Shown: positions 8,792 to 17,841, counted from the stretch's first letter. The stretch: 64,000 nt of DNA from Mesorhizobium mediterraneum (GCF_002284565.1 NZ_NPKI01000015.1:1-64000), one strand, 5' to 3'. Translations and numbers: made by a program. Notes: a model not told the origin generated them from the sequence alone.

Positions 8792-10123
8792 ATGAAATCG
8801 ACCTTGAAACTGACGTTGGGACTGACCTCGGCGATGTTTGCGTCGACAGCCGTTTCGAACGTCGCGCATGCGGAAGATCTGACGCTTTGCTGGGCAGCCT
8901 GGGACCCGGCGAACGCTCTTGTGGAACTGTCCAAGGATTTCACCAAGGAATCCGGCATCGGCATGAAATTCGAGTTCGTGCCGTGGACCAACTATGCCGA
9001 TCGGTTTCTCAACGAACTGAATTCCAAGGGCAAGCTGTGCGACCTGATCATCGGCGATAGCCAGTGGATCGGCGGCTCCGCCGAGAACGGCCATTACGTC
9101 AAGCTGAACGACTTCTTCGACAAGGAGAAGATCAGCATGGACGACTTCGTGCCGGCCACGGTCGTCGGCTATTCGGAATGGCCGAAGAACACGCCGAACT
9201 ACTGGGCACTGCCGGCCATGGGCGATGTCGTCGGCTGGACCTATCGCAAGGACTGGTTCTCCAAGCCGGAACTGCAGAAGGAATTCAAGGAGAAATACGG
9301 CTGGGATCTCGCCGCGCCGACGACCTTCGACCAGCTGAAGCAGATCGCCGAGTTCTTCCAGAAGCGCGAGATCGACGGCAAGACCGTGTACGGCGCGTCG
9401 ATCTATACCGAGCGCGGCTCCGAAGGCATCACCATGGGCGCCATGGACGTGCTCTACAGCTTCGGCTTCAAATACGAGAACCCCGACAAGCCCTACGAGA
9501 TGGACGGCTTCGTCAACTCCGAGAAATCGGTGAAGGGTCTGGAGTTCTACAAGGCGCTCTACGACTGCTGCACGCCTCCCGGGGCTTCGAACAGCTACAT
9601 GGGCGAAGGCGTCGATGCCTTCAAATCCGGCCAAGTGGCGATGCACATGAACTTCGCCTTTACCTGGCCAGGCCTGCAGAAGGACGAGAATGTCGGCGGC
9701 GACAAGATTGGCTATTTCGCCAATCCCAAAGGTCCCGACGGCGACCAGTTCGCCCAGCTCGGCGGCCAGGGCATCTCGGTGGTTTCCTATTCCGACAAGC
9801 AGGAAGCCGCGCTCAAATACATCAAGTGGTTCGCCAACAAGGACGTGCAGGCCAAATGGTGGTCGCTCGGCGGCTATTCCTGCCTCAACGCGGTCGTGAA
9901 AGACCCGAGCTTTCCGGCCAGCCAGCCTTATGCGCAGACCTTCCTCGACTCGATGGCCATCGTGAAGGACTTCTGGGCTGAGCCGAGCTATGCGCCGCTG
10001 CTGCAGGCGTCGCAGAAGCGCTTCCACGACTATGTCGTGGCCGGCCAGGGTTCGGCGAAGGACGCGCTCGACGGCCTGGTCAAGGACTGGACCGAGGTCT
10101 TCCAGGACGACGGCAAGATGTAA
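8792..10123 (+). CDS. ABC transporter sugar/polyol-binding protein
   Basis: A 443-residue periplasmic binding protein, the first gene of a long operon. It begins with a signal peptide (about 27 residues, ending near NVAHA-ED) and then a type 1 extracellular solute-binding fold with sections like LTLCWAAWDPANALVELSKDF and QGISVVSYSDKQEAALKYIKWF. Ribosome site GGGAGGAAGGC precedes ATG 8792. The partner permeases and ATPases follow. The downstream dhaL-dhaM-HPr-EI-dhaK genes suggest the ligand is dihydroxyacetone, or a triose or polyol that becomes dihydroxyacetone. This is inferred from context only. Confidence 0.88.
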   Translation: MKSTLKLTLGLTSAMFASTAVSNVAHAEDLTLCWAAWDPANALVELSKDFTKESGIGMKFEFVPWTNYADRFLNELNSKGKLCDLIIGDSQWIGGSAENGHYVKLNDFFDKEKISMDDFVPATVVGYSEWPKNTPNYWALPAMGDVVGWTYRKDWFSKPELQKEFKEKYGWDLAAPTTFDQLKQIAEFFQKREIDGKTVYGASIYTERGSEGITMGAMDVLYSFGFKYENPDKPYEMDGFVNSEKSVKGLEFYKALYDCCTPPGASNSYMGEGVDAFKSGQVAMHMNFAFTWPGLQKDENVGGDKIGYFANPKGPDGDQFAQLGGQGISVVSYSDKQEAALKYIKWFANKDVQAKWWSLGGYSCLNAVVKDPSFPASQPYAQTFLDSMAIVKDFWAEPSYAPLLQASQKRFHDYVVAGQGSAKDALDGLVKDWTEVFQDDGKM

Positions 10124-10161
10124 TCGGCGAGAGACCGGCTCCTCCCGAGCCACGACCCCAG

Positions 10162-10204
10162 GGCCGGATGATTTCGGGTCTCCGACCCGAAATCATCCGG
10201 CCCC
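10162..10204 (+). terminator. Perfect 20-bp stem hairpin after the binding-protein gene
   Basis: Bases 10162-10181 are exactly complementary to 10185-10204 with a three-base loop (TCC). No U-run follows, so it looks more like an RNA-stabilising or attenuating structure than a full terminator. In ABC operons such hairpins often keep binding-protein mRNA more abundant than permease mRNA. It stands alone between the first and second genes of the operon. Confidence 0.7.
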
Positions 10205-10221
10205 GGACCAAGAGCGAGTGA

Positions 10222-10268
10222 GCATGATGTCGTCCGAAAACCGCTTAACACTTTTCGGCATCATGCTC
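10222..10268. repeat. Short rhizobial palindrome (AGCATGATG...CATCATGCT)
   Basis: Nine-base arms AGCATGATG and CATCATGCT enclose a centre with TCCGAAAACCGCTTAACAC. This is a common type of rhizobial intergenic palindrome. It lies between the hairpin at 10162 and the first permease gene. Confidence 0.7.
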
Positions 10269-10354
10269 TGGTCCCGTGCCGCCCTTGGCACGGGACACAG
10301 TTCAGATAAATTCCAATGTCGAGACGACTTGAAGTGACCGAAGCGGGACTGACC

Positions 10355-11302
10355 ATGCTCAATCGGACTGCGGACAGCGTTGCCCGGGCCACGCCTGAGC
10401 CGTTGGCCCGCAAGGTCCGGGGCATCAGCGACAAGGGCCTCGCCTGGCTGTTCATCTCGCCGACGATCCTGTTGCTGCTCGCCATCAACATCTTTCCGCT
10501 GTTCTGGGCGATCTATCTGTCCTTCACCAACTACCGCGCCAACCGCCCCAACGAGGTGGTGAAGAATGTCGGCCTTGCCAACTACAAGCGCATACTCGGC
10601 GACCAGGACATCTGGATCGCCATGCAGACGACGGCGCATTTCGTGTTCTGGACCATCCTGCTGCAGACGCTGATCGGTTTCACGCTGGCCTGGCTGATCG
10701 ACCGGAAGTTTCGCGGCCATGCCTTCTGGACGACGATCATTCTGGTGCCGATGATGCTGTCGCCGGCAGTGGTCGGCAATTTCTGGCGCTTCCTCTACGA
10801 GCCGCAGATCGGCCTGTTCGCCTATGCCATCTCGTTCGTGTCAGGCATTCCGGCAACGGAGATCGGCATGCTCTCCAATGTCTCGCTGGCGCCGTGGTCG
10901 ATCATCATCGTCGACACCTGGATGTGGACGCCGTACGTGATGCTGATCTGCCTCGCGGGCTTACGCTCGATCCCCGAATACATCTATGAGGCGGCCGAGG
11001 TCGACCGTGCCTCCAACTGGCGGCAGTTCTGGTCGATCACGCTGCCGATGGCGCTGCCCTTCATCATGCTGGCGGTGCTGTTCCGCGGCATCGAGAACTT
11101 CAAGATGTTCGACATGGTCAACCTGCTCACCGGCGGCGGACCCGGCTCGACCACCGAAGTCGCCTCAATCACGCTGAAGCGGCAGGCCTTCGAAAGCTGG
11201 CGGACGGGCTATTCCTCGGCCTTCGCCATCATCCTCTTCGTCGCGGTGTTCGGGCTGGCCAATATCTACGTCAAGGCGCTCAACAAGGTGAAGCAGAGAT
11301 GA
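10355..11302 (+). CDS. ABC transporter permease (MalF-type)
   Basis: A 315-residue inner membrane permease with six hydrophobic helices. The ATPase-contacting loop contains EAAEVDRASNWRQFWSITLP, the EAA motif of CUT1 importers. It pairs with the permease encoded directly downstream, whose start overlaps its stop by four bases. ATG 10355 is chosen for its nearby AGCGGGA. An upstream in-frame ATG at 10316 has no visible ribosome site. The length and topology match MalF/UgpA-like subunits without a large periplasmic insert. Confidence 0.9.
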   Translation: MLNRTADSVARATPEPLARKVRGISDKGLAWLFISPTILLLLAINIFPLFWAIYLSFTNYRANRPNEVVKNVGLANYKRILGDQDIWIAMQTTAHFVFWTILLQTLIGFTLAWLIDRKFRGHAFWTTIILVPMMLSPAVVGNFWRFLYEPQIGLFAYAISFVSGIPATEIGMLSNVSLAPWSIIIVDTWMWTPYVMLICLAGLRSIPEYIYEAAEVDRASNWRQFWSITLPMALPFIMLAVLFRGIENFKMFDMVNLLTGGGPGSTTEVASITLKRQAFESWRTGYSSAFAIILFVAVFGLANIYVKALNKVKQR

Positions 11303-12249
11303 GCCTGACGTCAGCCCATTCGGTCGTCGCACCCTCGGCCACGTCGAAGCGCGTCGCCGGCACGATCATCGTGCTTTACGCGCTTATCTCGATCGTGCCG
11401 CTGCTGTGGATCTTCGCCACCAGCTTCAAGACGCCGCCGGATTCGATTGCGTATCCGCCGAAGATCCTGTTCCAGCCTAGCCTCGAAGGCTACTGCAATC
11501 TGTTCACGACGCGCACAAGGCAGACGCCGGAATACATCAACTCGCTTGGACCGGCGACCGGCTTCTGCGACGAGACCACGCGCAAGCGCAACATGGTGAT
11601 CGCCGGCCCGTCCAACTTCATGCCGCGCTTCGTCAATTCGCTGATCATCGCCTTCGGCTCGACTTTTTGCGCGGTGTTCCTCGGCACGTTGTCGGCCTAT
11701 GGCTTCTCGCGCTTCAAGGTGCCGCTGGCCGACGACCTTCTCTTCTTCATCCTGTCGACGCGGATGATGCCGCCGATCGCGGTCGCCATTCCCATATATC
11801 TGATGTATCGCGAGCTTGGCCTGTCGGACACCGCGCTCGGCATGATCCTGCTCTATACGGCGGTCAATGTGTCGCTTGCGGTGTGGCTGCTGAAGGGCTT
11901 CATCGACGAGATCCCGCGCGAGTACGAAGAAGCGGCGATGATCGACGGTTATACGCGGCTGCAGGCCTTCTGGCGCACCGTGCTGCCGCAGGCGACCACC
12001 GGTATTGCCGCGACCGCCATCTTCTGCCTGATCTTTGCCTGGAACGAATATGCGTTCGCCGCTCTGCTGACTTCGGGCACGGCGCAGACCGCGCCGCCCT
12101 TCATCCCGACCATCATTGGCGAAGGCGGCCAGGACTGGCCGGCGGTCGCTGCAGGCACGACGATCTTCCTGGTGCCGATCCTGGTGTTCACCATCCTGCT
12201 TCGCAAGCAATTGCTGCGTGGCATCACCTTCGGCGCGGTGCGCAAATGA
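11299..12249 (+). CDS. ABC transporter permease (MalG-type)
   Basis: A 316-residue second permease. It has six hydrophobic helices and the EAA loop REYEEAAMIDGYTRLQAFWR. Its start ATGA overlaps the stop of the first permease, showing translational coupling. A periplasmic stretch of about 60 residues between the first two helices (with YCNLFTTRTRQTPEYINSLG) is longer than in typical MalG-type proteins and may touch the binding protein. It forms the membrane channel together with the MalF-type permease. Confidence 0.9.
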   Translation: MSLTSAHSVVAPSATSKRVAGTIIVLYALISIVPLLWIFATSFKTPPDSIAYPPKILFQPSLEGYCNLFTTRTRQTPEYINSLGPATGFCDETTRKRNMVIAGPSNFMPRFVNSLIIAFGSTFCAVFLGTLSAYGFSRFKVPLADDLLFFILSTRMMPPIAVAIPIYLMYRELGLSDTALGMILLYTAVNVSLAVWLLKGFIDEIPREYEEAAMIDGYTRLQAFWRTVLPQATTGIAATAIFCLIFAWNEYAFAALLTSGTAQTAPPFIPTIIGEGGQDWPAVAAGTTIFLVPILVFTILLRKQLLRGITFGAVRK

Positions 12250-12595
12250 TTGATGTGGGAATAAGAAACCGACGGTGCCACCGTTTCCCTTCTCCTCGTC
12301 CACGGCTACGGGATCGACACATTTGCGAACGCTTACCGTTTAGCGATAGCGTGTATGACAAGCAGGCACATACATCTTCTCCCGCCGCGCCAGGTCGACC
12401 CCCACTCCGTCGAGCTTCGCTCGACACCTCTCCCCCGATCGACGGCGTAGAGGAAGGGTGCGAACTTAATTCAGCCAGACTCCCTTCCTCTCCCTCCGGA
12501 GGGGGGAGAGGTGGCGGTGCGAAGCAGCGGCGGAGTGGGGGAACCACCTGGCAACCGCCTCGCCCCGTGAACGGGAAGAAGGAAGGGAGTGGAGC
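12250..12595. other. Gap inside the operon, mostly a palindromic repeat
   Basis: No gene is supported here. About 150 bases (12396-12545) are an imperfect inverted repeat. The rest shows no clear signal apart from the ribosome site of the next small gene at its end. Confidence 0.6.
12396..12545. repeat. Large imperfect inverted repeat between operon genes
   Basis: The left end carries CCCCACTCCGTCGAGC and CACCTCTCCCCC. The right end carries GGGGGGAGAGGTGG and CGGCGGAGTGGGG, which are largely complementary. Inner arms GAGGAAGGG and CCCTTCCTC continue the pairing. It is a different repeat family from the one at 719 and 60966, but of the same general rhizobial kind. Confidence 0.7.
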
Positions 12596-12799
12596 ATGAC
12601 GCGTCCTGTTGCTCCCATAAGACCATCATGGCCGCGCGCGCTCCGCCGCGGGCTGATGGAAAACATCGCCACCGCGATCATCGCCATCGGCTTCCTGATG
12701 CTGTTTCAGCCCTTCGCGCTGTCGCTCTACACGTACTCCTTCGTCACCATGCTGGCCGGCACGGCGATGTTCATCATCGTCTCGAAGTTTCCGGAGTAG
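12596..12799 (+). CDS. Small membrane protein of the ABC operon (67 aa)
   Basis: A 67-residue protein with a basic N terminus (RPSWPRALRRGL) and two hydrophobic stretches (IATAIIAIGFLMLF and FVTMLAGTAMFIIV). A ribosome site AAGGGAGTGGAGC precedes its ATG, and the ATPase gene starts three bases after its stop. Small membrane proteins also occur in rhizobial glycerol importers (GlpU in the glpSTPQUV system), where the function is not settled. I see no known motif. The spacing makes it a real gene and a likely importer accessory. Confidence 0.75.
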   Translation: MTRPVAPIRPSWPRALRRGLMENIATAIIAIGFLMLFQPFALSLYTYSFVTMLAGTAMFIIVSKFPE

Positions 12800-12802
12800 A
12801 CG

Positions 12803-13909
12803 ATGGCTGAAATCCGCGTTGAGCATCTGAGGAAGGCATTCGGCGATTTCGTCGCCGTGCAGGATTCCAACTTCGTCGTCGGGAATGGCGAGTTCTTCGT
12901 CATGCTGGGGCCGTCGGGTTGCGGCAAGACGACGACGTTGCGCATGATTGCCGGGCTCGAACTGCCGACCGGCGGCAAGATCCTGCTCGGCGGCGAGGAC
13001 GTCACCATGCGACGTGCCCGCGAGCGCGACATCGCCTTCGTCTTTCAGCTGTTCGCGCTCTATCCGCACATGAATGTGCGTAAGAACATCGGCTTCCCGT
13101 TGCTGGCGCAAGGCATGCCCGGCATCGAAATGCGCCAGCGCGTCGAAGAGACGGCGAAGCTGTTGCGCATCGACCATCTGCTCAACAAATCGGTCTCCGG
13201 CCTTGCCGGCGGTGATCGCCAGCGCGTCGCGCTCGGCCGCGCCATCGTGCGGCGGCCAAAATGCTTCCTGATGGACGAGCCGCTCGGCACGCTCGACACC
13301 GAATTCCGCGATCTCATGGTCCATGAGCTGCGCGAACTGCACAACCGCATCCGCGCTACCACGGTCTACGTCACGCATGACCAGATGGAAGCGATGTCGA
13401 TGGCCGACAAGATCGCGGTTATGAACCACGGCGTCATCGAACAGTTCGGCACCCCGCGCGAAATCTACGACCGGCCGGCTACCATGTTCGTCGCCGATTT
13501 CATCGGCTCGCCGCCGATGAATTTTCTCGGCTTCGGCGGCGGGCTTTCAAAGGGTGCCAGGGAGATAGTGGTGCAAGGTGCCAAGGTGGCGGTGCCGGAG
13601 GTGCGCGAGGACATCGCGCCGGCCGACATGGCGCTCGGCATCCGACCGGAACACATCCGCTTCGACGACGCGTCGAAGCTGCGCGGCGCCATCTATGGCA
13701 CCGAATATCTCGGCACCACGCAGATCGTTGCGGTGGAGACATCCGGCGGCATCATCAAGGCGCGGGTGCCGGCCGAAATCCGGCTCAATGCGGGCGACCA
13801 TGTCGGCCTGGCGCTGAGCAGCGCACGGCTGTCGCTGTTCGAAAAGGGCTCCGGCCGCGCGGTGAGAACCGCAATCCATGACGCAACCGCGGAGGTCCGC
13901 CATGGCTGA
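12803..13909 (+). CDS. ABC transporter ATP-binding protein with altered signature motif
   Basis: A 368-residue CUT1-type ATPase. Walker A is GPSGCGKTTTLRM, Walker B CFLMDEPLGTLD, and the H-loop is VYVTHDQ. The signature reads LAGGDRQRVALGRA, with Ala in place of Ser of the LSGGQ consensus. The D-loop region is also unusual (LGTLD). About 120 C-terminal residues form the regulatory OB-fold domain typical of MalK/UgpC. Ribosome site GGAGTAGACG is present. The second ATPase gene overlaps its end by eight bases. The two probably form an asymmetric dimer. Confidence 0.9.
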   Translation: MAEIRVEHLRKAFGDFVAVQDSNFVVGNGEFFVMLGPSGCGKTTTLRMIAGLELPTGGKILLGGEDVTMRRARERDIAFVFQLFALYPHMNVRKNIGFPLLAQGMPGIEMRQRVEETAKLLRIDHLLNKSVSGLAGGDRQRVALGRAIVRRPKCFLMDEPLGTLDTEFRDLMVHELRELHNRIRATTVYVTHDQMEAMSMADKIAVMNHGVIEQFGTPREIYDRPATMFVADFIGSPPMNFLGFGGGLSKGAREIVVQGAKVAVPEVREDIAPADMALGIRPEHIRFDDASKLRGAIYGTEYLGTTQIVAVETSGGIIKARVPAEIRLNAGDHVGLALSSARLSLFEKGSGRAVRTAIHDATAEVRHG

Positions 13910-14921
13910 CGTGCACATCCAACGCGTGACCAAAGCCTTTGGCGAGCATATCGCGGTGGACGCTCTCGATCTGCACGTCACCGATGGCGAATTCGTCGTG
14001 CTGCTCGGGCCGACCGGGGCCGGCAAGACGACGACGCTCCGGCTTATTGCCGGATTGGAACGGCCGGATACTGGCTCAATCCATATCGGCGGACGCGACG
14101 CAACAGCACTCTCGCCGGCCGAGCGCGACACCGCCTTCGTCTTCCAGCAATATTCGCTTTATCCGCATCTGTCGGTCTACGACAATCTGGCCTTTCCGCT
14201 GCGCTCGCCTGCGCGGCGGCTGGGCGAGGACGCGGTGCGCCGCCGCGTCGAAGAGGTGGCCAAGATGGTGCGTATCCACCACAAGCTGAACAACCGCTCC
14301 ACCAAGCTTTCCGGCGGCGAGATGCAGCGCGTCGCCATCGGGCGCGCCCTGGTGCGCAAGCCCTCGATCTATCTGATGGACGAGCCGCTGTCGTCGCTCG
14401 ATGCCAAGCTGCGCGCCGACCTCCGGCTCGAGCTGAAGCGCATCCAAGCCGAGCTCGGCGCCACCATGCTTTATGTCACGCATGACCAGATCGAGGCGAT
14501 GACGATGGCCGATCGCATCGGCATTCTCGCCGATGGCGTGCTGGTGCAGATCGGCACGCCGCGGACGATCTATTCCGAGCCGGCAAACCTTCATGTCGCC
14601 GCAAGGCTCGGCCAGCCGGCAATCAATCTGTTGCCGACCGGCCTGCTGCCGGATGGCGACATGCCGGCGGGAACCAAAACGATCGGCGCGCGTACAGAAC
14701 ATCTGTCGATCGGCAAAGCATCGAATGGCCCCGCCGACGGCGTTGTTAACTGGGTCGAACATTTGGGCGACCAGAACCACCTGCATGTGACGGTGGGAAG
14801 CAGAAAGCTGGTGACGCTGACCGACCCCGACATCCAACTGGAAAAGGGCGACAGGGTGATTATCCGCTACCGGGCGCCGCTGTTCTTCGACCAGGCCGGC
14901 AACAGGATTGCAAACCGATGA
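13902..14921 (+). CDS. ABC transporter ATP-binding protein (canonical)
   Basis: A 339-residue CUT1-type ATPase with complete motifs: Walker A GPTGAGKTTTLRL, signature KLSGGEMQRVAIGRA, Walker B YLMDEPLSSLD, and H-loop YVTHDQIEAM. The C-terminal OB-fold domain follows. ATG 13902 is preceded by an ideal GGAGGTCCGCC and lies eight bases inside the previous gene. The next gene, dhaL, overlaps its stop as ATGA. Two different ATPases in one importer resemble the GlpS/GlpT pair of the rhizobial glycerol transporter. Confidence 0.92.
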   Translation: MADVHIQRVTKAFGEHIAVDALDLHVTDGEFVVLLGPTGAGKTTTLRLIAGLERPDTGSIHIGGRDATALSPAERDTAFVFQQYSLYPHLSVYDNLAFPLRSPARRLGEDAVRRRVEEVAKMVRIHHKLNNRSTKLSGGEMQRVAIGRALVRKPSIYLMDEPLSSLDAKLRADLRLELKRIQAELGATMLYVTHDQIEAMTMADRIGILADGVLVQIGTPRTIYSEPANLHVAARLGQPAINLLPTGLLPDGDMPAGTKTIGARTEHLSIGKASNGPADGVVNWVEHLGDQNHLHVTVGSRKLVTLTDPDIQLEKGDRVIIRYRAPLFFDQAGNRIANR

Positions 14922-15553
14922 GCGCTGAGACGCTGGACAAGACTGGGACGATGGACAAGGTTGACCTGAAGACGCTGATATCCGTCACCGCCAACACGAT
15001 TGCCGCCCACGCGGACGAACTGACCGCGCTCGACCAGGCGATCGGCGATGGCGACCATGGCCTGAACATGAAGCGCGGCTTCGAGGCGGTGCGGGCGGAG
15101 GCCGAGGGGTTTGCTGCAAAGCCATTGCCGGAGGCGCTGAAGGCGATCGGCACCAAGCTGGTGATGACGGTGGGCGGGGCATCGGGACCGCTGTTCGGCA
15201 CGCTGTTCATGGCGCTCGGCAAGGAGATTTCCGCAGAGCCGGATCGCGCCAATCTGGCTACGGCTTTCGGCAAGGCAATCGAGGCGGTGGCAGCGAGGGG
15301 CAAGTCGCAAGTCGGGCAAAAGACCATGCTCGACGTGCTGCAGCCAGTGCATGACGCCCTGCTGCAGGGAAAGACCGGGGCGGAAATCACTGACGCCGCC
15401 GACAGGGCAGCCGACGCCACCGTGCCGATGAAGGCCTTGCGCGGACGCGCGTCGTTCCTCGGCGATCGCTCGATCGGCCATATGGATGCCGGCGGGCGCT
15501 CGGTCGCGCTTCTGGTGCGGGCCGTTGTCGAAACCATCGAGGGGCACGCATGA
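14918..15553 (+). CDS. dhaL: Dihydroxyacetone kinase ADP-binding subunit DhaL
   Basis: A 211-residue protein that carries tightly bound ADP and passes phosphate to dihydroxyacetone on DhaK. The metal/nucleotide loop is AIGDGDHGLNM, and GGASGPLFGT is the second conserved loop. ATG 14918 overlaps the ATPase stop; ATG 14951 is an alternative that removes eleven residues. Its stop overlaps the dhaM start (ATGA). This is the PTS-dependent type, since it is split from DhaK and lies next to DhaM. It acts in the cytoplasm. Confidence 0.93.
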   Translation: MSAETLDKTGTMDKVDLKTLISVTANTIAAHADELTALDQAIGDGDHGLNMKRGFEAVRAEAEGFAAKPLPEALKAIGTKLVMTVGGASGPLFGTLFMALGKEISAEPDRANLATAFGKAIEAVAARGKSQVGQKTMLDVLQPVHDALLQGKTGAEITDAADRAADATVPMKALRGRASFLGDRSIGHMDAGGRSVALLVRAVVETIEGHA

Positions 15554-15939
15554 GCAATGTCGGCATCGTCATCGTATCACACTCGCCGCTGGTCGCCGAA
15601 GGCACGGCGGACATGGTGCGCCAGATGGTTGGCGACGAAGTGCCGCTTGCATGGTGCGGCGGAAACGGCCATGGCGGGCTGGGGACCAATGTCGAGGCGA
15701 TCATGAGCGCCATCGACAAGGCCTGGTCGGAGGCGGGTGTCGCCATACTTGTCGATCTCGGCGGCGCCGAGACCAACAGCGAGATGGCGGTCGAGATGAT
15801 CGGCGAGCCGCGCGCGCAGAAGATCATCGTCTGCAATGCGCCGATCGTCGAGGGCGCGGTGATGGCGGCGACGGAAGCTTCCGGCGGCGCTTCGCTCAGG
15901 GAAGTGGTGGCGACGGCACACGAATTATCGCCATCGTGA
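15550..15939 (+). CDS. dhaM: PTS-type dihydroxyacetone phosphotransferase subunit DhaM (EIIA domain only)
   Basis: A 129-residue EIIA-Man-like protein. The phosphorylatable His is residue 11 in VGIVIVSHSPLVAEG. It takes phosphate from HPr and rephosphorylates the ADP on DhaL. Many DhaM proteins are fused to HPr and part of EI. Here it stops after the EIIA domain, and HPr and EI are separate downstream genes. Overlapping start with dhaL (ATGA) shows tight coupling. Confidence 0.92.
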   Translation: MSNVGIVIVSHSPLVAEGTADMVRQMVGDEVPLAWCGGNGHGGLGTNVEAIMSAIDKAWSEAGVAILVDLGGAETNSEMAVEMIGEPRAQKIIVCNAPIVEGAVMAATEASGGASLREVVATAHELSPS

Positions 15940-15960
15940 ATGAACAGGAATTTTGACTCA

Positions 15961-16263
15961 ATGTCCGCATCCGCAGAAGCCACCGTCCTGATCACCCACG
16001 AGGTGGGCCTGCATGCGCGCCCTTCGGTGAAGTTCACCAAGCTCGCCAAGACATTTTCGGCCGATGTCGAAGTTGCGCTCGCCGCCAACGGACCTTGGTT
16101 CGATGCCAAGAGCATCGTCAAGGTGATGGCGGCCAAGGCGCCGAAAGGGACGGTTCTGCATATCCGAGCGAGGGGTGACGGCGCCGGCGAGGCGGTCGGC
16201 GCGCTGGCCGAGCTGGTGCGGCGCGATTTCGACGAGGGCGTGGACCATGCCCGAACCGCTTAG
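15961..16263 (+). CDS. HPr-like phosphocarrier protein dedicated to DhaM
   Basis: A 100-residue HPr. The active His is residue 18 in VGLHARPSVKFTKLA, and the conserved Ser segment reads DAKSIVKVMAAKAPKGT. It relays phosphate from enzyme I to DhaM. It is separate from the PTS-Ntr NPr gene usually found near hprK in rhizobia, so it is probably private to this pathway. Its 3' end overlaps the enzyme I start by 17 bases. Confidence 0.92.
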   Translation: MSASAEATVLITHEVGLHARPSVKFTKLAKTFSADVEVALAANGPWFDAKSIVKVMAAKAPKGTVLHIRARGDGAGEAVGALAELVRRDFDEGVDHARTA

Positions 16264-17833
16264 GCTGAAGGGGATTTCGGCCTCGGCCGGCTATGCCGAG
16301 GGGCCGCTGTTCAACCTCGACCCGGTTGCCGCGCGCTATGCCGGCAAGGCAACGGCTGCTGAAGAGAAGGCTGCGCTCGATACGGCAATCGGTATTGCGA
16401 CAGGCAGGCTCACCGCGCTGATCGAAGCGAGTGAAGGCGATGCAGCCGACATTCTCGAATTCCAGATCGCCATGCTGGAGGACGATGCGCTGACCGGCCC
16501 GGCCTTTGCCGCGATTGCCGCCGGCCAGCCAGCCGATGCGGCATGGCGGCAGGCACTGGATGCCGAGATCGCAGGCTACGAAACGTCGGATCAGGATTAC
16601 TTCCGCGCACGCGCGGCCGACATGCGCGACATCAGAGACCAGGTGCTGCGCGCGCTGACCGAGGACAGCGAGGCAGCTGCGCCGGCGGGAGCCATTTTCT
16701 ATGGCGAGGACATCGCTCCGACGCGCTTTCTCGAAACCAACTGGAGTTCCGGCGGCGGCATCGCGCTGAAAGCCGGCAGTGCCGCCAGCCATGTCGCCAT
16801 GCTGGCGCGCTCGCGCGGCGTGCCAATGATCGTGGGGCTTGGTGCTTCGCCGGCTCATCTTGCCGGCATCGCACTGCTCGACGCCGAGCATGGCGGCATC
16901 GTGCTTTCGCCATCGAAGGCCGAGATCGAAGCTTTCCGCCGGTCTTCGTCGTCGTTCACGGCCCGTCGCGACAAGGCACAGACCTATCTGGAGAGGCCGG
17001 CGGTGACAAAAGCCGGCACAGCGGTGCGCGTGCAGGTCAACATCGCCGATCCATCCGATGTCGACGGCATCGATATCTCGACCTGTGAGGGCATCGGGCT
17101 GATGCGCACCGAATTCCTGTTCGGCAAGACGCTGCCCGACGAGGAGACGCAATATTGCGCCTACCGCAAGGTGCTGGAATGGGCGGGCGAAAAGCCGGTG
17201 ACCATCCGCACCGTCGATGCCGGCGGCGACAAGCCGGTGCCAGGCTTCACCGTGGACGAGGGCAATCCGTTTCTCGGCCTGCGCGGCATCAGGCTGTCGC
17301 TGGCCCGACCGGAGGTCTTTCGCGTGCAGATCCGGGCCCTGTTGCGCGCCGCCGTGCATGGCAATCTCAAGGTGATGTTCCCCATGATCGCCGTGGCGGA
17401 CGAGTACGAACGTGCCGTCGCGCTATTTACGGAAGAACAGGCTGGTCTCGTGGCGCGCGGCGTCGCGCAAAAAATGCCGCCGCTCGGCATCATGGTCGAG
17501 GTGCCGTCGGTTGCGATCGCGCCGGAAGCGTTTGCCAACGTCGCCTTCTTCTCGATCGGCTCGAACGACCTGACCCAGTATGTGATGGCGGCGGCGCGTG
17601 ACAATGCTTCCGTCGCCCATCTGAATTCCGTCCGGCATCCGGCCGTGCTCCGGCTGATCGCCTCGGTTGCCGCCTTCGGCCGCGCGCAAAAGATTCCGGT
17701 CAGCCTGTGCGGCGACGCCGGTGGCGATCCAGCGTCGATCCCGGCGCTGCTTGAGGCCGGCCTGCGCGACCTTTCCGTGGTTCCCGCCCAGCTCGCCATG
17801 GCCAAGGCGGCCATCGCGGACGTATCGATCTAG
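16247..17833 (+). CDS. PTS enzyme I (PEP-protein phosphotransferase), dedicated
   Basis: A 528-residue enzyme I without the GAF domain of PtsP. The phospho-His is residue 182 in GSAASHVAMLARSRG, a variant of the usual GGxTSH motif. The PEP-binding barrel has GLMRTEFLFG, GLRGIRLSL and SLCGDAGGDP. The Cys of the last motif is the active-site acid. ATG 16247 is chosen because the protein then begins MPEPLRLKGISAS, a normal EI start. It phosphorylates HPr from PEP, so the operon encodes its own complete phosphate relay. Confidence 0.92.
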   Translation: MPEPLRLKGISASAGYAEGPLFNLDPVAARYAGKATAAEEKAALDTAIGIATGRLTALIEASEGDAADILEFQIAMLEDDALTGPAFAAIAAGQPADAAWRQALDAEIAGYETSDQDYFRARAADMRDIRDQVLRALTEDSEAAAPAGAIFYGEDIAPTRFLETNWSSGGGIALKAGSAASHVAMLARSRGVPMIVGLGASPAHLAGIALLDAEHGGIVLSPSKAEIEAFRRSSSSFTARRDKAQTYLERPAVTKAGTAVRVQVNIADPSDVDGIDISTCEGIGLMRTEFLFGKTLPDEETQYCAYRKVLEWAGEKPVTIRTVDAGGDKPVPGFTVDEGNPFLGLRGIRLSLARPEVFRVQIRALLRAAVHGNLKVMFPMIAVADEYERAVALFTEEQAGLVARGVAQKMPPLGIMVEVPSVAIAPEAFANVAFFSIGSNDLTQYVMAAARDNASVAHLNSVRHPAVLRLIASVAAFGRAQKIPVSLCGDAGGDPASIPALLEAGLRDLSVVPAQLAMAKAAIADVSI

Positions 17834-17841
17834 GCGCTGGC

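Noticed and set aside
8702..10153. Long open frame opposite the binding-protein gene
   Set aside because: Its sequence is His/Arg/Val-rich and without motifs, while the + strand encodes a full binding protein with signal peptide. It is a shadow of high-GC codon structure.
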